A DNA stretch of 64,000 nt from Sphingomonas sp. G-3-2-10 (GTDB taxonomy: Bacteria > Pseudomonadota > Alphaproteobacteria > Sphingomonadales > Sphingomonadaceae). The notes under the pieces were generated by a model. It worked only from the letters and a program-made list of their open reading frames with translations, was not told where the DNA came from and did no database searches. The translations under genes and the position numbers were made by a program. The stretch is taken from positions 1,364,001 to 1,428,000 of the forward strand of contig NZ_JABBFY010000001.1 in the NCBI RefSeq assembly GCF_012927115.1, written 5' to 3'. Every line of letters begins with the position of its first letter. The stretch's first letter is position 1. Shown here one piece after another: positions 27,005 to 34,323 of the stretch.

Positions 27005-28111
27005 TCAGCGGCGGGCGATCATCGTGCTGCGGGCGATCTTGCCGACCAGCCCCGGCAGACCCGGATAGCTCGCCTTGTGATAGGGCGAATCCGTGCCCAG
27101 CGCTGCGGTGAGACGGCGATGAGCCTCGCCCAGATTATGATAGGGCACGCTGGGCAGCAGATGGTGCAGCGCATGGTAGCGCAAGCCGACCGGCGCCCAC
27201 AGCATCGGCAGCAGCGCCGGCGGCGGCACGTTCACGCTGTCGAGATACTGGGCGGTCACCGTCATCGGTTCGCCCTCATTCTCCCACAGATGCGCCACCA
27301 GCGTGCGGATCTGGTTGGTCACGGTGGTAACTGCGACCACGGCGAGGATGATGAGCAGTGCCTTGAGCGGCAGCACGCCGGTGACGACCATCGCGATCAC
27401 CGCGATCGCCCAGAGGCTGGCGCCAATTTCCATCGCCAGCCATTCGGTGCGGAAGCGGCCTTCCGGCATGCGGCGGCGATAGGCGGGATTGATGACCAGA
27501 CCGGAATAGCGCTCGACCACCATCTTGCGCAGGCCCGGAACAACCAGCGAGAGCGGCGAGAGGATGCCGTAGCGGATCAGCAGGCCGATCGGCGCGAGCA
27601 GCGATACAGCTACGAACATCGGCAGCGTCCACGGCTTCATCAGCGCGAGCGGAAGATATTCGGGATCCTCGACCGTACCGTATTTGGTCCGGGCATGGTG
27701 ATGGACGTGGACGTCCTCGTACATGAGGGACGGCACCATCAGCGGAATGCCGACGAGCAGGTTCCAGCCGAGACGGAAGCCGCGCACCGAACTGGGCTTC
27801 ATGTGCGAAATTTCGTGGATGAAGCTGACCGCGCGATACAGCGCCAGCGCCGAGACGAGGCCGGCGATCAGGCCCGCGGCGAGGCTGGTGGCGGTAACCG
27901 CGAGCAAAAGCGCGCCATAGCCGATGACGACAGAGGCGATCAGGTCGCTCCAGAAGATCGCCGGGCGATAGGCGGCGAGGTCGCGCGCCATCTCGGCGGC
28001 GGCGCGCAGCATCGCCTTGTCGTCCGCGATCCGCTGCAGCGGCGCCTTCGTCGCCGCCGCTTCGGCCTCGCGGCGATCCATCACAATCGAACTGTTCATG
28101 GTGTGTGCCAT
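27005..28111 (-). CDS. Membrane fatty-acid desaturase/hydroxylase
   Basis: A 368-aa membrane-bound di-iron enzyme of the FA_desaturase family. The three histidine boxes are HEISH, HVHHH and HALHH. About four to five hydrophobic segments are present (IGYGALLLAV region, LPMFVAVSLLAPIGLLI, LWAIAVIAMVVTGVLPL). The substrate cannot be read from the sequence. Its position divergent from the ceramide synthase candidate and near lptFG and spt suggests that it modifies a sphingoid base or the N-acyl chain. The start at 28109-28111 has AGGG close upstream; an ATG at 28099 is an alternative. Confidence 0.85.
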   Translation of the reverse strand: MAHTMNSSIVMDRREAEAAATKAPLQRIADDKAMLRAAAEMARDLAAYRPAIFWSDLIASVVIGYGALLLAVTATSLAAGLIAGLVSALALYRAVSFIHEISHMKPSSVRGFRLGWNLLVGIPLMVPSLMYEDVHVHHHARTKYGTVEDPEYLPLALMKPWTLPMFVAVSLLAPIGLLIRYGILSPLSLVVPGLRKMVVERYSGLVINPAYRRRMPEGRFRTEWLAMEIGASLWAIAVIAMVVTGVLPLKALLIILAVVAVTTVTNQIRTLVAHLWENEGEPMTVTAQYLDSVNVPPPALLPMLWAPVGLRYHALHHLLPSVPYHNLGEAHRRLTAALGTDSPYHKASYPGLPGLVGKIARSTMIARR

Positions 28112-28183
28112 TGCCCTGAGATAGTGGCTAGATGTTGGCATTAACAGGGTCGCCACCTTCCGCATTGTTCCGGATCAAAGCGC

Positions 28184-28212
28184 TTGACAGTGCGGGTCGC
28201 AGGCAGGACTTC
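28184..28212 (+). promoter_or_regulatory. Weak promoter candidate for the ceramide synthase-like gene
   Basis: TTGACA at 28184-28189 is a perfect -35. At 17 bp the -10 position reads GACTTC, which is poor. It is offered only because the divergent gap is otherwise featureless. Confidence 0.3.
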
Positions 28213-28241
28213 GAGCGCATTCAAGAATAAGGCGTCCGCTC

Positions 28242-29399
28242 TTGGCCAACACCGCGCTCTCCATCCGTCCCGTCTCCACCAAGGCCGATACGAAGGCGTT
28301 CATCGAACTTGTCTATCGCCTCTACGCCAACGATCCCGCCTGGGTGGCCCCGTTGCGCAGCGAAGTCGCGGCGACGATCAGTCCAGAGAAGAATGGCTGG
28401 TTCAGCCATGCCGAGGCGCAGCTGTTCCTCGCCGAGCGCGGCGGTCGCGTGGTGGGCCGCATCTCGGCGCATATCGACTTCCTCGCGCTGGAAATGCCGG
28501 CGGAACAGGGTTTCGGTCCCGGCACCGGCTTCTGGGGCATGTTCGAAGCGGAGGACGAGAATACCGCCAAGGCGCTGGTCAACACTGCCGAACAATGGCT
28601 GCGCAACAAGGGAATGACCCGTGCGATCGGACCGGTGAGCCTGTCGATCTGGGAAGAGCCCGGCCTGCTGGTGCGCGGGCACGATCATTCGCCGATGGTG
28701 CTGATGGGTCATCACCTGCCGCAATATCAGGCGTGGATCGAGGCAATGGGCTATGGCCGCGCCAAGACGCTCTACACCTATGAGCTGGACGTCACGAAGC
28801 CGTTCCCGGAGCTGATTCAGCGCATCGTGAAAATGGGCGAGCGCAATCCCAAGATCAACATTCGCGAAGTGAACAAGGACAAGTTCGACGAGGAAGCCAA
28901 GATCATCGTCGACATCCTGAACGACGCATGGTCGGACAATTGGGGCTTCGTCCCGCTCACCCAGCGCGAACTGGACGATGTTGGTACCAAGCTGAAGCCG
29001 CTGGTGTTCAAGGAAATGATCCGCATCGCCGAACTGGAAGGCGAGCCGGTGGCATTCATGATCGCCCTGCCCGACTTCAACGAAGCGCTGAAGCGGATGA
29101 AGGGATCGCTGCTCCCGTTCGGCTGGCTGAAGGCGCTGCTGTGGCTGCGCAAGCCCAAGGCGAACGGCGCTCGCGTGCCGCTGATGGGCGTGGTGAAACG
29201 GCTGCAGGCATCGCGCATGGCGAGCCAGCTGGCTTTCATGATGATCGAATATATCCGCGCCGCCTCGGTCGAAAAATATGGCGCGACGCGCGGCGAGGTC
29301 GGCTGGATCCTGGAGGACAATCAGGGAATGGTCGCGATCGCCGATGCGATCGACAGCCATATCAACCGCGAATACGTCATCTACCAGAAGCCGCTCTGA
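28242..29399 (+). CDS. bcerS: GNAT-fold N-acyltransferase, candidate bacterial ceramide synthase
   Basis: A 385-aa protein with two GNAT-like halves. The N-terminal half reads FIELVYRLYANDPAWVAPLR, FLAERGGRVVGRISAHID and GPGTGFWGMFEAEDENTAKALV. The C-terminal half reads AWSDNWGFVPLTQRELDDV and GAEVGWILEDNQGM-like (here GEVGWILEDNQGMV). This architecture is that of the large GNAT-related acyltransferases which, in Caulobacter, include the ceramide synthase bCerS. With spt and a CerR-like gene nearby I prefer that function. The start is a TTG with AAGG upstream. The symbol is tentative. Confidence 0.65.
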   Translation: MANTALSIRPVSTKADTKAFIELVYRLYANDPAWVAPLRSEVAATISPEKNGWFSHAEAQLFLAERGGRVVGRISAHIDFLALEMPAEQGFGPGTGFWGMFEAEDENTAKALVNTAEQWLRNKGMTRAIGPVSLSIWEEPGLLVRGHDHSPMVLMGHHLPQYQAWIEAMGYGRAKTLYTYELDVTKPFPELIQRIVKMGERNPKINIREVNKDKFDEEAKIIVDILNDAWSDNWGFVPLTQRELDDVGTKLKPLVFKEMIRIAELEGEPVAFMIALPDFNEALKRMKGSLLPFGWLKALLWLRKPKANGARVPLMGVVKRLQASRMASQLAFMMIEYIRAASVEKYGATRGEVGWILEDNQGMVAIADAIDSHINREYVIYQKPL

Positions 29400-29472
29400 A
29401 CCGCCTGAAGGCGGGCTCCCGCACCCGGCCGCCCGTGAACGCTACGGGCGGACGGCCGGGGCGGGAAAGCCG

Positions 29473-29748
29473 TCACTTGGCGCTGAGCTGGCCGATCGGA
29501 TCGAAGCCGTCTTCCTTCAGCCACTGGTCGCGCGTCTTGCAGGTGCGGCGCGCCATGCGGCTGCCGGTCACGTCGGATTCGACGCAGTAGCGCTTGGTCT
29601 TCGCGGCCGGCGTACCCTGATCTTCCTGAGACGACTTGGCGGGGGCCGGATCGCGCGAGATGGCGGCAGTGGCGGGGCCGACCGAACCGATCACGAGTGC
29701 GGCGGCGGCGACAATGGCCGAAACCCGGCCCATCTGGAACTTGTGCAT
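29473..29748 (-). CDS. Small secreted protein of sphingomonad type
   Basis: A 91-aa protein with a signal peptide (MGRVSAIVAAAALVIGSVGPATA) followed by a lysine/proline linker and the core RYCVESDVTGSRMARRTCKTRDQWLKEDGFDP. The two cysteines and the TGSR...CKTRxxW pattern look like a family of small exported proteins common in Sphingomonadales. Function is unknown. AGGAG lies before the ATG. Confidence 0.75.
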   Translation of the reverse strand: MHKFQMGRVSAIVAAAALVIGSVGPATAAISRDPAPAKSSQEDQGTPAAKTKRYCVESDVTGSRMARRTCKTRDQWLKEDGFDPIGQLSAK

Positions 29749-29912
29749 ATCGATACTCCTCTACTTCCCGAACCGGGTCGGCTTTCCGCCAACCCGCCAC
29801 ATGCATTGCATGGGGTGTGCCAAACCACAGAAGTGAGTAATTTCAATAGCTTAGATTCAGTAGCGAAACAGTACCAGTGCTATACTACGGTAAATCACAC
29901 CAACTATTAGTA
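29749..29912. other. AT-rich spacer
   Basis: From about 29,830 to 29,912 the base composition turns markedly AT-rich against the GC-rich background. There is no gene. It holds the promoter of the small secreted protein (leftward) and the 3' side of xth. Confidence 0.4.
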
Positions 29913-29933
29913 TATAGTGCGTTTCGCACTATA
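29913..29933 (-). terminator. Hairpin after xth
   Basis: TATAGTGCG (29913-29921) pairs perfectly with CGCACTATA (29925-29933) around a TTT loop, immediately past the xth stop codon. An AT-rich stretch follows in the leftward direction. Confidence 0.65.
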
Positions 29934-29934
29934 G

Positions 29935-30708
29935 TCAGCGTAGGTTCACCCAGGTCGGCGCGTGGTCGCTGGCCTTCTCCCGCCCGCGATATTCTTTGTC
30001 GACCCCTGCCCCCGTCATGCGATCGGCAGCTTGCGGGCTGAGCAACAGATGATCGATGCGGAAGCCGGCATCCCGCTGCCACGCACCCGCCTGATAGTCC
30101 CAGAAGGTCCAGACGCCCCCCGAGGGAAAGCGCGTGCGCAGGCTGTCGGTCCAGCCCTGCGCAAGCAGCGCGCGATACCGCTCGCGCGATTCAGGCTGCA
30201 TGAGCGCATCTTCGGCCATCGCCCGGACCGAGAAGGTGTCGTCGTCGTTGGGAATGACGTTATAGTCACCCGCGAGCACCACGGGCCGCTCCTCGGCAAG
30301 CAGGGCCTGCGCGCGATCGGCGAGCCGCTCCATCCATTTGAGCTTGTAGTCGAACTTGGGGCCCGGCTGCGGATTCCCGTTGGGCAGATAGATGGACGAC
30401 ACGATCAGGTCGCCCACCTCGCATTCGATATAGCGGCTGTGTGCATCCTCGGGATCGCCTGCAAGCCCGCGCTGGCGCTCGATCGGCTGCTGGCCGCGCG
30501 CCAGCACGGCGACGCCGTTGAAGCCCTTCTGTCCGTGATACACCGCGCCATAGCCCGCCGCCTCGATCTCCTTGGTCGGGATCGTGTCGTCGGAGCTTTT
30601 CAACTCCTGAAGGCAGACCACATCGGGCTTGGCTTCATTGAGATACTCGACCAGGCGCTCGAGGCGCGCCTTGATGCCGTTGACGTTGTAGGTGACGATC
30701 CGGGGCAA
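29935..30708 (-). CDS. xth: Exodeoxyribonuclease III
   Basis: A 257-aa endonuclease/exonuclease/phosphatase-fold repair enzyme. Motifs are VTYNVNGIKARL, VVCLQELKSSDDTIP (catalytic Glu), GDYNVIPNDDD and RIDHLLLSP, ending in KASDHAPTW with the catalytic Asp-His. It acts at abasic sites in base excision repair. The start is the TTG at 30706-30708, after the stop of the Fe-S carrier gene, in which the longer frame would be buried. The two genes are probably co-transcribed. Confidence 0.92.
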   Translation of the reverse strand: MPRIVTYNVNGIKARLERLVEYLNEAKPDVVCLQELKSSDDTIPTKEIEAAGYGAVYHGQKGFNGVAVLARGQQPIERQRGLAGDPEDAHSRYIECEVGDLIVSSIYLPNGNPQPGPKFDYKLKWMERLADRAQALLAEERPVVLAGDYNVIPNDDDTFSVRAMAEDALMQPESRERYRALLAQGWTDSLRTRFPSGGVWTFWDYQAGAWQRDAGFRIDHLLLSPQAADRMTGAGVDKEYRGREKASDHAPTWVNLR

Positions 30709-30712
30709 GGGA

Positions 30713-31054
30713 TCAGACCGCGAAGCTGGAGCCGCAACCGCAACCGGATGCCGCAAGGGGGTTGGTGACCTTGAACGCCGCGCCGCCGAGCGATTCGGCA
30801 TAGTCGACGCTCGATCCGCGAACGAGATCGAGGCTGATCGTATCGACCACCAGCTTCACGCCGTCAGTCTCGACGACCACATCGTCTCCCTCGATGCCCT
30901 CGGCAAAGCCGAACTTGTACTGGAAGCCCGAACAGCCGCCGCCTTCCACCGAAAGACGCAGCATCGCGGGTTTCCCCGTCTTAGCTGCGATAGAGGCCAC
31001 GCGCGCGGCCGCCGCGGCGGTCAACGCGATCTCGGGCTGGGTGAGAATGGTCAT
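30713..31054 (-). CDS. erpA: A-type iron-sulfur carrier (ErpA/IscA family)
   Basis: A 113-aa HesB/IscA-family protein with the three ligand cysteines: Cys in [11 protein letters not shown] and the CGCGSSF pair at the C-terminus. It transfers Fe-S clusters to apo-targets. The start is the ATG at 31052-31054 ([12 protein letters not shown]); upstream residues of the longer frame are not family-like. The [18 protein letters not shown] ending (here [16 protein letters not shown]) favours ErpA over SufA, but the subfamily is not certain. Confidence 0.88.
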   Translation of the reverse strand: MTILTQPEIALTAAAAARVASIAAKTGKPAMLRLSVEGGGCSGFQYKFGFAEGIEGDDVVVETDGVKLVVDTISLDLVRGSSVDYAESLGGAAFKVTNPLAASGCGCGSSFAV

Positions 31055-31217
31055 GCGGTGGAGATAGGCGCGGGACGATGCCGAGGCAATGGAGCGCAGG
31101 AGGGAAGACCGCCCTTCCCCGCTATCATTATCTAACCCGGATACGGGATTGCGGCAAGCGGGGGGTCCTGTTCCATGAAGCGTCTCCTCGATTCGCACCA
31201 TCACGGGAGCCGCAGTC

Positions 31218-31631
31218 ATGACCACCATCGACAATACCGATCCGCAGCCTTTCTATCACGGCACCCGCGCCGATCTGAAACCGGGAGACCTGATCGCGGC
31301 GGGCCACAATTCCAACTATGGCGCGCGGAAGCAGGCGCCTTGGGTCTATCTGACCGGCACGTTGGACGCAGCGATCTGGGGCGCCGAGTTGGCACAGGGC
31401 AACGGGCGCGAGCGGATCTACATCGTCGAGCCGATCGGACCGATCGTCGACGACCCCAACCTGACCGATCAGCGATTCCCTGGAAATCCGACTCGATCCT
31501 ACCGCTCGCGCGAACCGCTGCGGGTCACCGGCGAAGTGACCGAGTGGCAGGGGCATTCGGCGGAGCAACTGAAGGAGATGAGGGACACGCTCGAACGACT
31601 GAAGGCGCAGGGAATCGAAGCGATCGACTGA
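31218..31631 (+). CDS. arr: Rifampin ADP-ribosyltransferase-like protein (Arr)
   Basis: A 137-aa protein matching Arr along its full length: [85 protein letters not shown]. The NAD-binding triad should be the His of FYHGT, the Tyr of WVYLT and the Asp of DDPN, all present. Arr enzymes inactivate rifamycins by ADP-ribosylation; environmental homologues may have other roles. It stands alone, divergent from the Fe-S carrier gene. Confidence 0.9.
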   Translation: MTTIDNTDPQPFYHGTRADLKPGDLIAAGHNSNYGARKQAPWVYLTGTLDAAIWGAELAQGNGRERIYIVEPIGPIVDDPNLTDQRFPGNPTRSYRSREPLRVTGEVTEWQGHSAEQLKEMRDTLERLKAQGIEAID

Positions 31632-31722
31632 TATCCGGCTGCAATCGCCCCGGCGCCTGCGCCAGAAACGACGGGGGCGGCCTCAATGCACCGCCCCTCG
31701 CTCCCTCTCCGAACCTTGAAAC

Positions 31723-32910
31723 TCAGTTGGCCTTGCGCGGTCCCCCAACGGCTGCGCCGGCCTGACGATCCTGGATCGCCATCAGATATTCGCCGTCCTG
31801 CAGGAAGGGGATCGGGTTGACCGCCTTGCCGTCGACACGGACTTCATAATGAAGGTGGCTGCCGGTGGAGCGGCCGGTCGAGCCCATCAGGCCGATCAAC
31901 TGGCCGCGCTTCACGCGGGTGTTAGCCGGAACGAGGATCTTGGACAGATGGCCATAGCGGGTCTGGATACCACGGCCGTGATTGACTTCGATCAGATTGC
32001 CGTAGCCGCCATAGCGGCCCGAGCGGCCCACGACGCCATCGGCCGTCGCGTAGATCGGGGTCCCGATCGCGCCGGGAATGTCGACGCCGGCGTGCATCGC
32101 GGCGGTGCCGCGGAACGGATCCGAACGGACACCGAAGCTGCTGGTGAACTGGAGGTTCTCGACCGGCTGCATCGACGGGATCGAGATCACGGTCTGCTCG
32201 AGCGTGTCGAGGCGGCGCCAAGTCACGAAAAGCGAGCGGAACTGGGCATCGGCTTCGGCCGAAGCGGTCGCTTCGTCGCCATCAGCTTCCTCGAAGGGAC
32301 CGCCCATGCCGCCCTGAACGGTGGTGACATAGCGATTGGGATCGAGGCCGAGGCGGCGCATCTGCGCGGCAGTCTTTTCGAACCGGGCTTCGCCGGTGGC
32401 GCGAGCCTGCGCGGCAAGAACGACCTGACGGGCTTCCAGCTTGCGCAGCGGCTCGAGCACTTCCTCGGTCAGCGCGCTGGTCTTGTCGTTGGTTTCGGGC
32501 AGCTGCTGCATGATCTTGGCGCGATCGACCTTGCCACCGGCAGTGGCGGTGATCATCGCCTGACGCTGTTCGATCCGTGCGGCATGCGCCTTGGCGGCTT
32601 CCTTCGCGGCTTCCACGTCGCTGCGCATCTGCTCGACCTGGACGCGCATCTTTTCCATCTGCGCTTCCGGAGTGGTCGCTTCACCGGCGATACCGCTCAG
32701 CGAAACGACGCCGACCATCGCCTGCGACACGCCATAGCTCGAAAAGACGATCGCGATGCCGGCGACGCCAGCCAGCACGGCCTGGGTACGGCCCGCGATG
32801 CTGAAGCGGCGAAGATCGCGGCCGTCATGAAAAATGAAATCACGGGTAGTGAAAAAGCTGCGGAACCGGGCACCCAGTGTCGCGTTCTTGATATTCGAAG
32901 CGTTAGCCAT
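31723..32910 (-). CDS. M23-family peptidoglycan peptidase
   Basis: A 395-aa inner-membrane-anchored LytM peptidase. There is a cytoplasmic N-terminus of about 45 residues, one membrane segment (about 46-70), and a coiled-coil stretch (about 80-180, AQMEKMRVQVEQMRSDVEAAKEA). The LytM domain has zinc ligands in HAGVDIPG (HxxxD) and GSHLHYEVRV (HxH). It cuts peptide cross-links or, like other coiled-coil LytM proteins, regulates amidases. It is monocistronic by position. Confidence 0.9.
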   Translation of the reverse strand: MANASNIKNATLGARFRSFFTTRDFIFHDGRDLRRFSIAGRTQAVLAGVAGIAIVFSSYGVSQAMVGVVSLSGIAGEATTPEAQMEKMRVQVEQMRSDVEAAKEAAKAHAARIEQRQAMITATAGGKVDRAKIMQQLPETNDKTSALTEEVLEPLRKLEARQVVLAAQARATGEARFEKTAAQMRRLGLDPNRYVTTVQGGMGGPFEEADGDEATASAEADAQFRSLFVTWRRLDTLEQTVISIPSMQPVENLQFTSSFGVRSDPFRGTAAMHAGVDIPGAIGTPIYATADGVVGRSGRYGGYGNLIEVNHGRGIQTRYGHLSKILVPANTRVKRGQLIGLMGSTGRSTGSHLHYEVRVDGKAVNPIPFLQDGEYLMAIQDRQAGAAVGGPRKAN

Positions 32911-33033
32911 GTTTCCCCGGCAACCCCAAAAAGGCAGACGCGTCAGACTGCGACCCGACGTGTGCCCTCAAAAATCTCGATGTCTCGACTGCAGCCCCTC
33001 CGCGCCGTGACGGGGATTATGTGACTGATTCGA

Positions 33034-33831
33034 TCAGCTATCGGCAAGGGGTTGGTAGTAATTGCGGGTCAAACCGGCTGACTCCCGCGCCGAGTCGTTG
33101 AACGGAGGCTTAATGACTCCCCCGAAATAGCGGCTGACCAAGTATCTCCACGTAGGTTCCGGAAGCCGGTTTTGGGCGGCACAGGCCGATTCGAACCATC
33201 TTGTTCCGGCACGCACATGATGGATTTCATCGTCCAGAATTCGCACGAGAATTCGTGCCGTCGCATTGTCGCCGACCGCAGTAAATCGCTCGATCGTGGC
33301 CGGCGTTACATCGAGTCCGCGCGCTTCCAATACCATCGGCACGACCGCGATCCGGCCCATCACGTCGTGCGCCGTCGCAGCCGCCGCATCCCATAATCCG
33401 TCATGCGCGGGCAGCGCGCCATAATGGCTGCCGAGCGCCTTCAGCCGCCGCTCGAGCAGCGCGAAATGCATCGCCTCTTGTGCGCCGACGCGCATCCAGT
33501 CATCGGCGAAGGCGCGCGGAAATTGCGCGCCGAACCGGCCGGCCAAGTCGAACGCCAGGTCGATCGCCGCGAATTCGATGTGCGCCAGCGCGTGGATCAG
33601 CGCGATCCGACCGCGTTCCGATCCACCCTTGCCGCGCTTCGCCAACCGGTTGGGCGGCAACAGCTCGGGACGTTCCGGGCGCGCCGGACGATCGGGCATG
33701 GCGATATCGAAGACATGATCGAGCCGGCCGAGCCGCCAGTCGCGCGCGACGGCCCGCGCCGTCTTCACCTTGTCGCGCGGGTCGGCGGCAGACAGGACCG
33801 CGTGGCACGCCGCCGCGATGGAACCGGACAT
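33034..33831 (-). CDS. DUF455 ferritin-like protein
   Basis: A 265-aa protein of the DUF455 family (PF04305), predicted ferritin-like di-iron fold. Metal-ligand candidates are HALAHIEFAAIDL, GAQEAMHFALLERRL and ILDDEIHHVRAG. RPARPERPELLPPNRLAKRGKGG is the typical N-terminal signature. I chose the ATG at 33829-33831, 10 bp after the bcp stop. Function in the family is unproven; some members are tied to tRNA or flavin modification. Confidence 0.86.
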   Translation of the reverse strand: MSGSIAAACHAVLSAADPRDKVKTARAVARDWRLGRLDHVFDIAMPDRPARPERPELLPPNRLAKRGKGGSERGRIALIHALAHIEFAAIDLAFDLAGRFGAQFPRAFADDWMRVGAQEAMHFALLERRLKALGSHYGALPAHDGLWDAAAATAHDVMGRIAVVPMVLEARGLDVTPATIERFTAVGDNATARILVRILDDEIHHVRAGTRWFESACAAQNRLPEPTWRYLVSRYFGGVIKPPFNDSARESAGLTRNYYQPLADS

Positions 33832-33841
33832 GGCGATGCGA

Positions 33842-34312
33842 TCAGCGGACCAGTTCGCGGACCGATTCGAGCACATCGACCGCATGGCCGGGCACCTTCA
33901 CCCGGCGCCACGCGCGGAACAGCTTGCCTTCGGAATCGAACAGGAAGGTCGAGCGATCGATGCCCATATAGCGTTTGCCGTAGAGCTGCTTCTCCACCCA
34001 CACACCGAACGCCTGCATCGCGCTGTCGTCGGTATCGGTGGCGAGCGGTACGGTCAGATCGTATTTCGAAATGAACTTCTGATGCTTGATCGCGCTGTCT
34101 TTCGACACGCCGAGCACCGAGGCCCCCAGCGCCGCGAATTCGGGCATCAGCGCCGAGAAATCCTGCGCCTCGCGCGTGCAGCCCGACGTATCGTCCTTGG
34201 GATAGAAGTACAGGATGAACGGGTGGCCGACATGGTCGCGCAGGGCGATATTGCCGCCGCCGGTGCTTGCCAGCTCGATCGCCGGGATCTTGTCGCCTTC
34301 CTCAATTGCCAT
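33842..34312 (-). CDS. bcp: Peroxiredoxin, Bcp/PrxQ type
   Basis: A 156-aa thiol peroxidase. The peroxidatic cysteine lies in YFYPKDDTSGCTREAQDFS. No second cysteine exists in the protein, so the resolving Cys found five residues later in E. coli Bcp is missing and this should be a one-Cys enzyme regenerated by an external thiol. It lies 11 bp after the glnE stop; the ATG at 34310-34312 is the first after that stop. Confidence 0.93.
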   Translation of the reverse strand: MAIEEGDKIPAIELASTGGGNIALRDHVGHPFILYFYPKDDTSGCTREAQDFSALMPEFAALGASVLGVSKDSAIKHQKFISKYDLTVPLATDTDDSAMQAFGVWVEKQLYGKRYMGIDRSTFLFDSEGKLFRAWRRVKVPGHAVDVLESVRELVR

Positions 34313-34323
34313 CCGTCCGTTCC

